Origin: an uncultured Amylibacter sp.
Lineage (GTDB): Bacteria > Pseudomonadota > Alphaproteobacteria > Rhodobacterales > Rhodobacteraceae
Reading direction: 5' to 3'
NCBI GenBank assembly: GCA_959347425.1
Contig: OY365741.1
Location: 1 to 64,000, forward strand
Length of the DNA: 64,000 nt
Notes under the pieces: model-generated
Databases searched by the model: none
What the model saw: the letters and a program-made list of their open reading frames with translations, nothing else
Told to the model about the DNA's origin: nothing
Translations under genes and position numbers: made by a program
Shown here: one piece after another, positions 28,428-38,121 of the stretch
Layout of the letters: every line of letters begins with the position of its first letter
How positions within the stretch are numbered: the stretch's first letter is position 1

Positions 28428-28820
28428 GGGATTAGTGATTAACGATTAACGATGAGTGGGGGCTTTTGTGCATATAGAGCTTTTGCCCATAGGCAAAAGC
28501 CCATACACAAAAGCCTTTGGTTGCAAGACGATAAGATTATCATAAATTTACTATCTGGATATTCAAGACGATAGTCTAGATTATTTGCAAAGAATACTTG
28601 GGAATTGGTGATGGGTTTGCTCTAAATTTATTTAGGCTGCGCCTAGATACAAAGACAGGCTTTAGCCACAAAATCCCGTCCAGCTCTCCGCAGGAGGGGT
28701 GGGCGGGCGGGCAACCGAACGAAGTGAGGGCGCAACAAAAAACCTCTATCCTTAACTCCTAATAACAAACCCCCAATCCCTAATAACCAATCATTCATCG
28801 TTAATCGTTAATCGTTTCAC
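28428..28820. repeat. Repeat island 6 (heptamer-bracketed; M1, reversed M4, reversed M3)
   Basis: The left array (AACGATT) is 28430-28453 and the right inverted array 28792-28820. M1 is 28461-28515 with inner stem CTTTTGCC-cata-GGCAAAAG (28480-28499), reversed M4 about 28529-28640, and reversed M3 about 28650-28750. This island separates cysE from the GTA cluster. The DUF2793 stop abuts the right array. Confidence 0.8.
28461..28515. repeat. M1 hairpin module, copy 4
   Basis: Outer arms constant; inner stem CTTTTGCC-cata-GGCAAAAG (28480-28499). Confidence 0.8.
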
Positions 28821-29542
28821 GAAACCTCCCTCGGCGGGCTTAACCGCATCGCATGCACGGTGAAAATAATCTCTCCCCCGCCATCAAAATACCCCGTATT
28901 CGGCATAATCCGCAGCCCCGCATCGCGATAATATGCAAGAGGTTGCCCCGTTACCCCCAAGGCATACGAATTCTTCGCTAACCCATAGCCCGTGCCATAT
29001 CGCTCGTGACTACTCGGAACCCCTAGCGTCCAACTAGACCCGCGGCCAGCCACAACAATCGTTCTAACCACCCGCGCGGTTACCCCGAACACTATGGATT
29101 TATCGAGGATAAACGGACGGGTCGTATTAGCATACCCGTTTGTGACCTCATGGGTGTGTTCATAAAACACCGCCTCCGTCATCGCGCCATTGGACGTAAA
29201 TGGCATACCCGCAGGCACCCAGCCAGTGCTGCTGTAAATATAAGACTTATTTTCAGATTCCACCCAAGCTGTCCAGCCAATTTTGGGGTCAATTCCAACC
29301 CAGTTCCCATTGCTAAAAATAGCAATTTTTCCCCTGAATTCGCCCCAAATCCCCGTTGCGTTCTGCTGGAGGTAATAGGCCGCACCCTCTGACGGGTTAG
29401 GCGGCGCAGTCCTCTGCTTCATGCTGATTAAACGTAACTGCGCCAGTGCGTCCAGCCGTGTCAAAGCCTCATTCATCGTTATATGTTTTTGTGCCTGCCC
29501 CGATTGTATCAGTGGCAGGTTAAATTGTGGAGTTGTTTGCAT
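28817..29542 (-). CDS. DUF2793 protein, GTA-linked fibre-like protein
   Basis: 241 residues. The N-terminus QFNLPLIQSGQAQKHITMNEALTRLDAL is the DUF2793 signature found in phage and GTA tail regions; a Gly/Trp-rich middle follows (IGWTAWVESENKSYIYS). Such proteins are likely tail-tip or receptor-contact parts. It is the last gene of the GTA series, 25 bases after g15. The C-terminal half is not recognised. Confidence 0.85.
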   Translation of the reverse strand: MQTTPQFNLPLIQSGQAQKHITMNEALTRLDALAQLRLISMKQRTAPPNPSEGAAYYLQQNATGIWGEFRGKIAIFSNGNWVGIDPKIGWTAWVESENKSYIYSSTGWVPAGMPFTSNGAMTEAVFYEHTHEVTNGYANTTRPFILDKSIVFGVTARVVRTIVVAGRGSSWTLGVPSSHERYGTGYGLAKNSYALGVTGQPLAYYRDAGLRIMPNTGYFDGGGEIIFTVHAMRLSPPREVS

Positions 29543-29567
29543 TGTGTTTTCCTTTTGTTAGGGTTTG

Positions 29568-32500
29568 TTATGTTGATTTGATTGTGATTTTGGTCTCTAA
29601 CCCCGCGCCATAGCCTTGGGATACTTGCGCCACATACAGGTCAAACCCGCCCAATGTGCCATCCGCCGTTTGCATGCCCGCATCATAATCCCACGCAGGG
29701 GTATTCACCGTAACACGCCGTTTTTCAACTCCGTCTTTTACTATGCGCACCAAGTATTCCTCGCGTTCTTCGCCCAGTGGTACATCCCCATCCCACGAAT
29801 CCCCGCCTATACGCCCGCGTCTAATCCAGCGAAAATGATAAACATTATTGTAACGATTGAATTGGATATGCGACGGGCTATACGGTCGCAAACCCACGCC
29901 ACGGGCGGTAAAGGTTTGATTTTGATAGTATCTATGGGTAAAGTCATGATTGCTTGGTCCCAGCAGATAATTCATAGGCAAACCGATAAAATCAGAGTTA
30001 ATGTCAAGCTGGGCAAGCCCCCTATCCAGAAACACTATATCTGCACCAACAGACCATTCATCGGGGATTACAGACTCCGTCCCCAGCCGACCGCGTAGGA
30101 AATTGCGCAGGATATAACTGCCGTCATCTTGTAATTCGGCATCCCTATATTGCACGATTTCCCAATCCGTGGCGGTGCTATCCTTAATGGCAAACGCATT
30201 CGCGCCGTTCAAAACGAACAGTGCGGATTTTGATTGCAACCCCGCATCCGACACATGCACCCGCAATTCTCCCCCTGCCCAAACGGACGGGGAACGGCGG
30301 GGGAACACCCCCAAAGTTTTCCCCAAAACCGATGGCGATTCCACCGTGCCAATTTGTTCATACCCATCCGTTTCGGGCGAAGCGTAAGCCGATGCCCCCT
30401 GCCAATTCGGCGAGCTGGCGGCGAAATAGGGCGCGTGAGCCGCATGTTCCGCGTTTATCGGGGGAATATCCAATAAAAACGCAGTGATGGGGTTTGTCGC
30501 CTCCACAGGCGCTATCAGCAAAGGCGTAGCCACCGCCTCCATCTGTAACGTGCGGGTGGGTTCAATCCGCGTGGCATTGATAACCCGTGCGCCTTGCTCT
30601 TCAATATCCGTGATAAGATAGGATTCGGCAATATCCGTATCGCAAAACTGCACAACATCCCCCGCACACAGCATCAAAGCCGACAGAGGCATGGCAAAGG
30701 TCAATTCATCCTGCACCGCTTGGGCTTTATGCAACCAGTTCGTTGCCAAATGGCGGGCAACCGCACTGCGCAACGCCAAGGGGATTTCTATCCGTGAGAC
30801 ATTGGCGATTTGCTCACCTGCCAGCACAGCCTCGGTTTCTGCCGATAGATAATGATTATCGGGGTTGTAATAGTTCAAACGGACACGACCGGGCAGATTT
30901 AACCGCGAAGTCTTTGTTTTCAAATAATAATCCTGCCCCTCTATATCCAACGCGATGGATGTTTTATTGATTTTCTTTACGGACTCCTCGCGGGTATGTT
31001 GGAAATGCAACCGCCCGTCTTTTTCCACACAGGTGAAATCATAGGCCTGCATCAAGGGTTGCAAGCTATCACGTGCGCTTTGCAGGCTATCAATGTGATA
31101 GCCAATGACTAACCCATAAATGCGTGAGACATCATAATCATAAAACCCAACGGATTCGCAGATTTCGGCAACAATATCGCCCAATTCTTGATGCGTCAAT
31201 CGCCCGCTTATCCAGTGACCGAGTTGATAATTATCGCCATCAGACCAAATATCCAATCGCGCAGGGAATTCTGGCCAAGGTCGCGTGTCCCAGCACCAGA
31301 CATAGGCACGGGCTATATCCACCATCCGCCCGTTGTAACGTGAGGAAGCAGGGTTGTTTTCATTATCCGCCCAATAGGACATAACCGCCTTGATATAACG
31401 CAGTTGAATCAATTCATCCTGCAACCCGTTTGAATAATAAGGCACAAAAGATTCCGATGATTTCGGATCAAGGAAAACATTCGGCTGGTTTGTGCCTTTA
31501 TCAATCGCGGGGCAACCCAATTCGGTGAACCAAATCGGTTTGGATTGCGGCTGCCAAGCGGTTTGGGCTCTTGTCCGCGTCCCGTTAATACGGTTATGAT
31601 GCGGATTGCCCCACCAGTTTTTTATGTCTTTATAGCGGTAAATCCAATGCTCGTTCCGCCAGCTATCGTTAATCATCTCGCGGGTTTGCGTATCACGAGC
31701 GGTTTGGGATGCGTAGTACCAATCATAGCCCTCTCCCCCCTCAACATTGCTTTGTAAATAATTGATATTATACAAATTATCCGCCGTTTGATAATCCAAG
31801 TGGCTCTGCCCATCGCGCCAATCCGAAATCGGCATGTAGTTATCAATCCCGATAAAATCGATGTTTGCATTACCCCACAAATCATCCAAGTGATAATAGA
31901 CATTGTAATGTGCCCCGTCATTGATTTGATAGCCAAAATACTCTGACCAATCGGCGGCATAGCCGATTTTGGTGTGGCGACCCAGTAATGTGCGGACTTC
32001 TTGCGCTAGTGTAATTAATTGCTGGACGGCAGGAAAGCTATGGCTTTGGGCGCGGATTTGCGTCAGTGCACGCATTTCAGAGCCAATACAAAACGCCCCG
32101 ACCCCGCCCGCCGCCTTACATAACGCGGCATTATGCAGGATAAAACGGCGATAGCTCCATTCATTCGGACCGCTATAGCTCACCTGTCCGTTGCGGACGG
32201 TAAAATTGCTCGCCCGCGCCGTGCCAAAGAAGGCGGCGACCTCGCTGTTCGCACGGCTGGTTTTATCGGGGGTGCCTGTGCGACTCGGGGCAAGCGATGT
32301 GGTGATACGCCCACGCCAAGGAATAACGGGTTGCCCTATTCTGCCCGTCCAAGGGTCGTCCAATTGGTTATCGGCGGCAATATCCATTAGGATAAATGGA
32401 TAGAACACGACAGATAAGCCTTTGTTTTTCAAGTGTTTTATCGCTTGTATAACGCTCTGGTCGCTGGGTGTTCCGCCAAACACGGGGGCGTTGTTTTTAT

Positions 32501-33503
32501 AGCTGACAACCCGTGCGTTTCTACGCAATAACCCTGCCGAAGTCCAAGCCAAGGGCGAGCCTTCTGCGCTATTTTGCTCCACCTTTGGGCGTAATGTGCA
32601 GTTTGAACAGCGTAAATCATCGCCAAACCAACTGACAACCAGAGAGACCGATCCGCAATTCGGTGCATCTGTTATCAGGTCTTGCACCCCTAGTGCGAAA
32701 TCGGTTTTTCCCCTTTGGCTATGCGAATTGGCGGATTTAACCGCGCCAAAATCGCCCGCGTATTCAACGGGTTCATCGGCAAGGATATATTCACCAGACC
32801 CAGGGATAAGGGCAACCGCACGAACATGGTCTTGGGCGGTTTTATCCTTTTTAGTCGCGCTGGCGGGGCGAAAGACTTCAAAATTAAACTGAGGAATGCG
32901 GTTGCCAAACCGCGCCAGTTGAAAGTTTTCAATCACGACATAGGCGGTACCGCGAAACGCGGGCGTGTTATTCATACCCTGAATCGAGGCAATGGTTGGG
33001 TCGGGCGGTTGGTCTTGTGTGCCTTTATACAAGGTTAGCGAGACATCGGCGGGCGCGATTTCCTGCCCATCCGCCCAAATCCGCCCTATTTTGCTGACGA
33101 TGCCTTCACCTAACGCGAACGCGAGGCTGATGGAATAGGTATAGGTTTGCTGGGTTTGGGTTTTCTTCGGTCTGTTGCCCCCCTTGCCCGCACGGGTTTG
33201 GGTTGTTTGCTCGGTTAGAGTTTCTTTGAAATTGGTCGACCAAATCAAATGCCCTTGGACTCGCATCCGCCCGAAAACACGAGCGATAGCCGTGCCTTCC
33301 GCCGCCGATTGCAGACGGAATTGTTCGACTTTGCCCTTGCTGCGGGTGGTAGAGGACGATTGCCCAAAGACTCGCTGGTCAATCTGTGCGCCAATACCCG
33401 CACCGATGGCTTGGCCAATGGCGGCCGAGGCTATGCCTATAAATGACCCCCCGATAGAGCCTCCAATGGCAGACCCTGCGGCTGCTAATACAATCGTTGC
33501 CAT
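29568..33503 (-). CDS. GTA baseplate megatron / host specificity protein (g15-like)
   Basis: 1311 residues, matching in position and order the large RcGTA baseplate hub protein. The N-terminus has a glycine-rich hydrophobic segment (GSAIGGSIGGSFIGIASA) and a tail-protein domain. A TIM-barrel-like region follows (KIGYAADWSEYFG, PIWFTELGCPAID), characteristic of GTA proteins, and the C-terminal part has further tail domains. It should form the tail tip contacting the cell surface. It begins 3 bases after g14. Confidence 0.93.
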   Translation of the reverse strand: MATIVLAAAGSAIGGSIGGSFIGIASAAIGQAIGAGIGAQIDQRVFGQSSSTTRSKGKVEQFRLQSAAEGTAIARVFGRMRVQGHLIWSTNFKETLTEQTTQTRAGKGGNRPKKTQTQQTYTYSISLAFALGEGIVSKIGRIWADGQEIAPADVSLTLYKGTQDQPPDPTIASIQGMNNTPAFRGTAYVVIENFQLARFGNRIPQFNFEVFRPASATKKDKTAQDHVRAVALIPGSGEYILADEPVEYAGDFGAVKSANSHSQRGKTDFALGVQDLITDAPNCGSVSLVVSWFGDDLRCSNCTLRPKVEQNSAEGSPLAWTSAGLLRRNARVVSYKNNAPVFGGTPSDQSVIQAIKHLKNKGLSVVFYPFILMDIAADNQLDDPWTGRIGQPVIPWRGRITTSLAPSRTGTPDKTSRANSEVAAFFGTARASNFTVRNGQVSYSGPNEWSYRRFILHNAALCKAAGGVGAFCIGSEMRALTQIRAQSHSFPAVQQLITLAQEVRTLLGRHTKIGYAADWSEYFGYQINDGAHYNVYYHLDDLWGNANIDFIGIDNYMPISDWRDGQSHLDYQTADNLYNINYLQSNVEGGEGYDWYYASQTARDTQTREMINDSWRNEHWIYRYKDIKNWWGNPHHNRINGTRTRAQTAWQPQSKPIWFTELGCPAIDKGTNQPNVFLDPKSSESFVPYYSNGLQDELIQLRYIKAVMSYWADNENNPASSRYNGRMVDIARAYVWCWDTRPWPEFPARLDIWSDGDNYQLGHWISGRLTHQELGDIVAEICESVGFYDYDVSRIYGLVIGYHIDSLQSARDSLQPLMQAYDFTCVEKDGRLHFQHTREESVKKINKTSIALDIEGQDYYLKTKTSRLNLPGRVRLNYYNPDNHYLSAETEAVLAGEQIANVSRIEIPLALRSAVARHLATNWLHKAQAVQDELTFAMPLSALMLCAGDVVQFCDTDIAESYLITDIEEQGARVINATRIEPTRTLQMEAVATPLLIAPVEATNPITAFLLDIPPINAEHAAHAPYFAASSPNWQGASAYASPETDGYEQIGTVESPSVLGKTLGVFPRRSPSVWAGGELRVHVSDAGLQSKSALFVLNGANAFAIKDSTATDWEIVQYRDAELQDDGSYILRNFLRGRLGTESVIPDEWSVGADIVFLDRGLAQLDINSDFIGLPMNYLLGPSNHDFTHRYYQNQTFTARGVGLRPYSPSHIQFNRYNNVYHFRWIRRGRIGGDSWDGDVPLGEEREEYLVRIVKDGVEKRRVTVNTPAWDYDAGMQTADGTLGGFDLYVAQVSQGYGAGLETKITIKST

Positions 33504-33506
33504 GTG

Positions 33507-33956
33507 CTAGCTCCTTTCTGGGAATCTAAATTGCGCGACAATGCGCTTTTGCCAGCTTGGGGTGAGTGGCGTTTCAACTACGCCAACCCCGCTGTATGCG
33601 TGGATAATGGTTTGGAAACCGCCGTTTGCGTCTGCTAGGACGGCAAGGTGTTTGGCGGAGGCAGATTGCATCATTCGCAAGAGGATGATGTCGCCTGTGT
33701 GGTTTGGATTAATCGGTTTAATCGGGGTTAAATGGCGTAGGGCGGCGTTCCATAATAGCTCCCGCGTGCCTCGTTCCGACCAATCGGGCGTGTAGGCAGG
33801 CGGGGATTCTGGTTCCGCGCCGATAGTATCGCGCCATAGCCCCCGTATAAACCCGAGGCAATCGCACCCGTGGTGTTTGACGCTGGCTTGATGCAGGTAG
33901 GGCGTGCCTATCCAGTCTTTCGCGGCGGTGAAGATTTGGGTTTGCTGGGGGGTCAT
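33507..33956 (-). CDS. GTA NlpC/P60 peptidoglycan peptidase (g14-like)
   Basis: 149 residues of the NlpC/P60 cysteine peptidase fold. The catalytic Cys is in HHGCDCLGFIRGLWRD and the His in SAKHLAVLADANGG. The family form is DCLGLIRGVWR, so the active site looks intact. In RcGTA this tail-tip enzyme helps penetrate the recipient's cell wall. Confidence 0.93.
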   Translation of the reverse strand: MTPQQTQIFTAAKDWIGTPYLHQASVKHHGCDCLGFIRGLWRDTIGAEPESPPAYTPDWSERGTRELLWNAALRHLTPIKPINPNHTGDIILLRMMQSASAKHLAVLADANGGFQTIIHAYSGVGVVETPLTPSWQKRIVAQFRFPERS

Positions 33957-33976
33957 TTTTTGCCTTTTTTATTGGG

Positions 33977-34020
33977 TGTTCATCGTTAATCGTTAATCGT
34001 TAATCATTCATCGTTAATTC
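33977..34020. repeat. Heptamer array between g13 and g14
   Basis: AACGATT/AATCGTT-type 7-mers. On the minus strand the g13 stop TAA is the first stop in the array (AAT TAA CGATGAATG). It lies inside an otherwise tightly packed structural operon. Confidence 0.75.
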
Positions 34021-34904
34021 GGTTGTTTCTTCCCATCGTGCGACCCCGAACGGGTGGGATAGCGCACCAGCCAATCCTCGCCAGGAATAAACGGAAACCC
34101 CTGATAATTCGCGATATTATTAAACCGAGCCCGACAGGTTTCCACCTTTTTATCACACCCGACAACCAGCTTTACCCTATCGCCAACCGCCACAGGACGG
34201 CGCGTGGCGTTGCCCAGAGCTATCACACGCGCCTCGCCCTCCTGCCTATCATCACGCACAGAAAAACGTTGCCCGCGGTTTTCACCGTCCAGCCAAATCG
34301 CCTCACCCCCCTTAAACCATTGGGCAGCAAACCCGCCCAACCCGTTGAAATACAACACCCGCCTATCACTTGATCGCACCACCGCCACCTCTGCAACAAA
34401 CCCAGACCCTAACCGAACCCCACACCGAGTATCACCCAAATTCGCGCTACACTGGCGCAAATACGCCCGCCCCGTGGTTTTATTCAAATCATCGGATAAC
34501 CCGCGCAATTCAGCCTCAAAACTATGCGCCCCACGGCGCAATTCGCCCATCTTACCGCGAAACAATAATACACGCTGTTCCACATCGCGCCAATTCACCA
34601 GCCAATGCCAGATTTCCGCGTCATCATAAACACCCGCATCAATGTCTATGTCCTTGATACGATTGGAATTTAATGCACCAATAGCCTCAGAGTTATCCAC
34701 CCCCAAACCAGCCGTGCTCTGCAAGGCGGCGGCGTTCATACCGCTTGCCGCCTCAAACCGCAGACCGTCAAATTCAATATCCCCGTCATGGTCACAGAAC
34801 CCGAAAACCGTGCCGTCCTTACGTTGCAGTTTCCAACACCGACATAAGGTTGTCGCGCCCGAGTCCAAATGCGCTTGCAATTCTGGTGAAATGTCTTTTG
34901 TCAT
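34014..34904 (-). CDS. GTA baseplate protein, DUF2163 (g13-like)
   Basis: 296 residues of the DUF2163 family: an N-terminal SPELQAHLDSGATTLCRCWKL start, FGFCDHDGDIEFDGL, and the conserved C-terminal VGCDKKVETCRARFNNIANYQGFP. The cysteines in the last segment belong to an iron-sulfur or metal site described for this hub in RcGTA-type tails, which I recall but cannot verify. The start overlaps the g12 stop by 4 bases (ATGA). Confidence 0.92.
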   Translation of the reverse strand: MTKDISPELQAHLDSGATTLCRCWKLQRKDGTVFGFCDHDGDIEFDGLRFEAASGMNAAALQSTAGLGVDNSEAIGALNSNRIKDIDIDAGVYDDAEIWHWLVNWRDVEQRVLLFRGKMGELRRGAHSFEAELRGLSDDLNKTTGRAYLRQCSANLGDTRCGVRLGSGFVAEVAVVRSSDRRVLYFNGLGGFAAQWFKGGEAIWLDGENRGQRFSVRDDRQEGEARVIALGNATRRPVAVGDRVKLVVGCDKKVETCRARFNNIANYQGFPFIPGEDWLVRYPTRSGSHDGKKQPN

Positions 34905-35539
34905 CTGTTAATCCTTAATTCCACCACGGGGATAGAGGGCACTTCGCCCGCATGGAAACTGGCTATGTTAATGTCCAGCCTGTCCGTGTCAAACCGCACG
35001 GGTACATCAAACTCAAACCCCGCTTTGATTTGGGTGTTGCGGGAGTAAATGGATGTTAATGTGATAATCCCCGTTGTGTAATCCACGGTGAAATGGATGT
35101 TTTCTTGCAACGGATACCTGCCCGCGCGGACTATAACTGTTCCCATAACGGGTTTGGTGATGATACGTTGGTAATTCTGCCCGCCCGATGTGTAGGTTTT
35201 AACCAGTTGGAAATCAAAGGTGTTCCCGTCGCTGACACCCAGCAACTGGTCTGCATCCGTAATAGTTTGGGATGGAGGCGCGGATTTGTAATCGGCCCAA
35301 TCCTTCCAGCGAAACCCGTAGAGCTGCCCTTGCCTCGCTTCAAAAAACGCGATGACTCCTTGGATATCATCCAAGGATTGCACGGCCAAACCCGCGTCAA
35401 ATCGGCGTAGGGAGTCCTGCCAAGGCGTGTTACGTTCTTCAAAGCCACTGCCTAGGGTTACGATTTCGGTGCGCCGTTCGGGGCCGCCTGTTGCCCCGAA
35501 TGATAGGTTTGTGGGGAATTGGTCTTCGTGAAAGTTCAT
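34901..35539 (-). CDS. GTA distal tail protein, DUF2460 (g12-like)
   Basis: 212 residues of the DUF2460 family (MNFHEDQFPTNLSFGATGGP, then RRFDAGLAVQSLDDI, FFEARQGQLYGFRWKDWADY and VPVRFDTDRLDI). It is the ring between tail tube and baseplate in GTA tails. Coupled to g13 through an ATGA overlap. Confidence 0.93.
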   Translation of the reverse strand: MNFHEDQFPTNLSFGATGGPERRTEIVTLGSGFEERNTPWQDSLRRFDAGLAVQSLDDIQGVIAFFEARQGQLYGFRWKDWADYKSAPPSQTITDADQLLGVSDGNTFDFQLVKTYTSGGQNYQRIITKPVMGTVIVRAGRYPLQENIHFTVDYTTGIITLTSIYSRNTQIKAGFEFDVPVRFDTDRLDINIASFHAGEVPSIPVVELRINR

Positions 35540-35560
35540 GGTATTCTCTTTATATTATGG

Positions 35561-36226
35561 TTATGAATTGCGTTGCCCAAGCAGTACTGCGCGGCGCAAT
35601 CCTGCTGCGATTTGCCCTTGTGAGCGGCGAAAGCTGGTCGCGTCTGGCGTGGATATGTTCATATTGATGGTTATCGCGCCGCCTCCGCCTGCGTTTTTAA
35701 CGCCCAGACGACCGTCTGCGCCGCGTGATAGGGGTAGGATAGCCTCTGCCCCCGCTTCGCCCATCAGCCCCGTTCCTCCGCGCATAGGGAAGGTTTGGGG
35801 GGATGAGACGACCCCGCCTTTGGCGAAGGGTATGACGCGACCAGAAGAGAACGCACCGCCCTTTTCAAAGGGCAGTAGGTTTGAGAATAACCCGGTAAGC
35901 CCGCTTGTCGCCAATTCGCCCAAGCGGTTTGTGATGGGGCTCAGCGAGGATTGCAGGGTGGTTTCTACTAATGACCGCCCCAAATCGCGGAACACGACCG
36001 ATAGCTTTTCGCCTTCAAACAACAGGTCACCGAAGGAGGAGCTGAGGTTACGGCTTAACGCACGGCTGAATGTGGTGGATTCGCGCTGTGTGCGGTTAAG
36101 TCCTGTTTGCATAGTGGCGAGCTCTGCCGTGAAAGAGGCGGACATGCGGGTGGTGCTGGCCAGTCCGCTTTCTAGGTTTTGCAGTTCGCGGTCAAGGGTT
36201 TCAATATCGCGGGCGGTGTCGGGCAT
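35561..36226 (-). CDS. GTA tail tape measure protein (g11-like)
   Basis: 221 residues, short for a tape measure but normal for GTAs, whose tails are short. The N-terminal helix (ETLDRELQNLESGLAST) is coiled-coil-like, and a Gly/Ala-rich C-terminal region (EKGGAFSSGRVIPFAKGGVV, GLMGEAGAEAILPLSRG) is typical of phage tape measures. A repeat island separates it from g10.1 upstream. Confidence 0.9.
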   Translation of the reverse strand: MPDTARDIETLDRELQNLESGLASTTRMSASFTAELATMQTGLNRTQRESTTFSRALSRNLSSSFGDLLFEGEKLSVVFRDLGRSLVETTLQSSLSPITNRLGELATSGLTGLFSNLLPFEKGGAFSSGRVIPFAKGGVVSSPQTFPMRGGTGLMGEAGAEAILPLSRGADGRLGVKNAGGGGAITINMNISTPDATSFRRSQGQIAAGLRRAVLLGQRNS

Positions 36227-36235
36227 GGGAGTTCC

Positions 36236-36678
36236 TTTTTTAATGGTGAATTGTGAATGGTGAATTATTGGTTATTCTGGATTAGGGGTTGGTTTTTAGG
36301 GATTAAGGGCAGAGGTTTTTTGTTGCGCCATTTCTTCGAAATGTCGCCCACCCGCCCACCCCTCCTGCGGAGAGCTGGACGGGTTTTTGTTGGCTGGGGT
36401 TTGGCTCAGCGTCTTGTGAATAGTCTAAATAAATTTAGAAATAGCCTATCACCACTTCCCAAGTATTCTTTGCAAATAATCCAATCTAACGTCTTGTTAT
36501 TCCAGATAATAAATTTATAGAGACACTATCGTCTTGAAACCAAAGGGCTTTTGGCATGCTCCCGCGAAGCGGGGGCTACGCACAAAAGACCACGCTGGTC
36601 GGCATTCGCGTAAGCGATGACGAATACCCGCAAGGGCATAATTCACCATTCATAATTCATAATTCATCATTCATCAGG
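36236..36678. repeat. Repeat island 7 inside the GTA cluster (M3, M4, M2)
   Basis: The left tract (GTGAATT type) is 36240-36270 and the right inverted tract 36641-36678. M3 is about 36306-36403 with stem CATTTC-ttc-GAAATG (36329-36343), M4 about 36412-36532, and M2 about 36543-36640 with stem CTCCCGC-gaa-GCGGGGG (36559-36575). It splits the structural operon between g10.1 and g11. The g10.1 stop TGA is inside the right tract. Confidence 0.8.
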
Positions 36679-36885
36679 AAACCGCGCACATAGGGATTCA
36701 AACTGCGCCCGCCCAAGGGTTTGCCTATTATTAGGCATCGCGCCCAGTTTAATCCGCAATTCATAGGGTGTAAGCCGCCAAAATTCCTGCGGTGATAGGT
36801 TCAAATTATGCAACCCCAGCGACATCAGGGCTGGCCAATCAAAACAACGGGCTTTGGGCGTGGTATCCATATCAGGGGTATCCAT
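36667..36885 (-). CDS. GTA tail assembly chaperone-like protein (g10.1-like, DUF2376)
   Basis: 72 residues; the conserved FDWPALMSLGLHNLNLSPQE then FWRLTPYELRIKLG matches the small tail assembly protein family of GTAs. I start at ATG 36885, 1 base after the g10 stop, with GGGGAG upstream; longer starts overlap g10. The stop TGA is part of a heptamer tract. Confidence 0.85.
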   Translation of the reverse strand: MDTPDMDTTPKARCFDWPALMSLGLHNLNLSPQEFWRLTPYELRIKLGAMPNNRQTLGRAQFESLCARFPDE

Positions 36886-36886
36886 A

Positions 36887-37219
36887 TCAGGCAGGCTCCC
36901 CCGCCACATCCCCCGCGCCAAAGCTCCTTTGCAACAACACCGCCGCCAGTTTTGCCGCCTGCAAAGGCCCACCCTGCAAATCCGCCCGCATCAAATCATC
37001 CTTTGTACCATCCCACCCTGCCCCTCGCAGCCCAGCAAACAATAAATCAATAATATCCGCCGTTTTGAACGAACCATTTTCAAACCTTTGCACAAGGGAC
37101 AGCAGCGAATCCTCCTTCATTTCAGATTCCAGCTCTGCCAGAGCCCCAAGGCTCAGCCGCATGGGCAGGGTTTTGCCGTCAAACGTCAGCGCAACCTCAC
37201 CAAAATATGGATTAGCCAT
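36887..37219 (-). CDS. GTA tail tube/assembly protein (g10-like, PF11836)
   Basis: 110 residues of the GTA gp10 family: MANPYFGEVALTFDGK, an SLGALAELE segment and DIIDLLFAGLRGAGW. It is a tail assembly factor or tail component encoded between the major tail protein and the chaperone-like gene. Packed 9 bases downstream of g9. Confidence 0.9.
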   Translation of the reverse strand: MANPYFGEVALTFDGKTLPMRLSLGALAELESEMKEDSLLSLVQRFENGSFKTADIIDLLFAGLRGAGWDGTKDDLMRADLQGGPLQAAKLAAVLLQRSFGAGDVAGEPA

Positions 37220-37228
37220 GGTATCAGC

Positions 37229-37645
37229 CTACACAGCGGTTTGGGTTATTTCACCCGCCGATTCCAAGGACATTTCATAGGTCGCTTCGCCCTCATACTG
37301 CCCCGCGTATTCCAGCGAAGTTATCTGAAACGCCCCTTTAATCGTGGCAAAATCAGGGATGATGATTTCAAATTTGGCGATTTCTGCGTCAAAGAAAATG
37401 CTCCGCGCCCGTGCGTCCGTGTCTGCGTCCAAAAACACGCCCGAACCAGAAACGCTGGCAGAGCGCACCCCGCCTCCGTTTAATAATTCTCGCCAGCCGT
37501 TTGCGGATGATATGTTTGTTATATCAATGGTTTGCGAATTAAAGCTGATGCGAGACGCACGTAACCCTGCTAGGGTTTTGAATTGCCTTGAATTCTTTGT
37601 TGTTTCTACTCTTATCAGTAGGTCTTTGCCTTTTTGAGCGGCCAT
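37229..37645 (-). CDS. GTA major tail protein (g9-like)
   Basis: 138 residues of the TP901-1-type major tail protein family: MAAQKGKDLLIRVET, then GLRASRISFNSQTIDITN and SLEYAGQYEGEATYEMSLES. It forms the stacked rings of the tail tube. GAAAGGAAACC is upstream of the ATG. Confidence 0.94.
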   Translation of the reverse strand: MAAQKGKDLLIRVETTKNSRQFKTLAGLRASRISFNSQTIDITNISSANGWRELLNGGGVRSASVSGSGVFLDADTDARARSIFFDAEIAKFEIIIPDFATIKGAFQITSLEYAGQYEGEATYEMSLESAGEITQTAV

Positions 37646-37710
37646 GATGGTTTCCTTTCGGGTTGGTTGTTAAGGGGTTGGGTTAGGGTTTAGGGTTGGG
37701 TTGTTAATCG

Positions 37711-38121
37711 TTATTCGCTAATATAGGCGCGAAACAACAGATGTATCTGTCGCCTCTGATTTATCGCACCACGCGAAGCCCGCGCGGACACAAACGATAG
37801 GCTTATCAAATCGCCACCGCCTCGCGATAATACCACCCCATCACTCAAAACCTCGCAAATCTTTGCCGCCAGAGTTTTCGCCGATAAAAACCCTGCCTTT
37901 GTTGAATAAACCGACAGAGTAAATTCGTGCATCGCAGCCGTATTCGTGGCGGACGAGCGGTCTAACACCCGCTCCTCCCCCAATAAAACATATAAATCCG
38001 GTAAATCCCCGCTGGGCGGGGCATCAAACAGGTTCTTACCAATCATATCGGTAATGCTAGACGCCCCCATTAACGCCTTATACAGCGCGGTTTGCAGGGC
38101 GGAAGACGCAAAATAGCTCAT
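37711..38121 (-). CDS. GTA tail terminator, DUF3168 (g8-like)
   Basis: 136 residues of DUF3168: N-terminal ASSALQTALYKALMG, YVLLGEE and the C-terminal QRRQIHLLFRAYISE. It caps the head-proximal end of the tail. Overlaps g7 by 4 bases (ATGA). Confidence 0.93.
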   Translation of the reverse strand: MSYFASSALQTALYKALMGASSITDMIGKNLFDAPPSGDLPDLYVLLGEERVLDRSSATNTAAMHEFTLSVYSTKAGFLSAKTLAAKICEVLSDGVVLSRGGGDLISLSFVSARASRGAINQRRQIHLLFRAYISE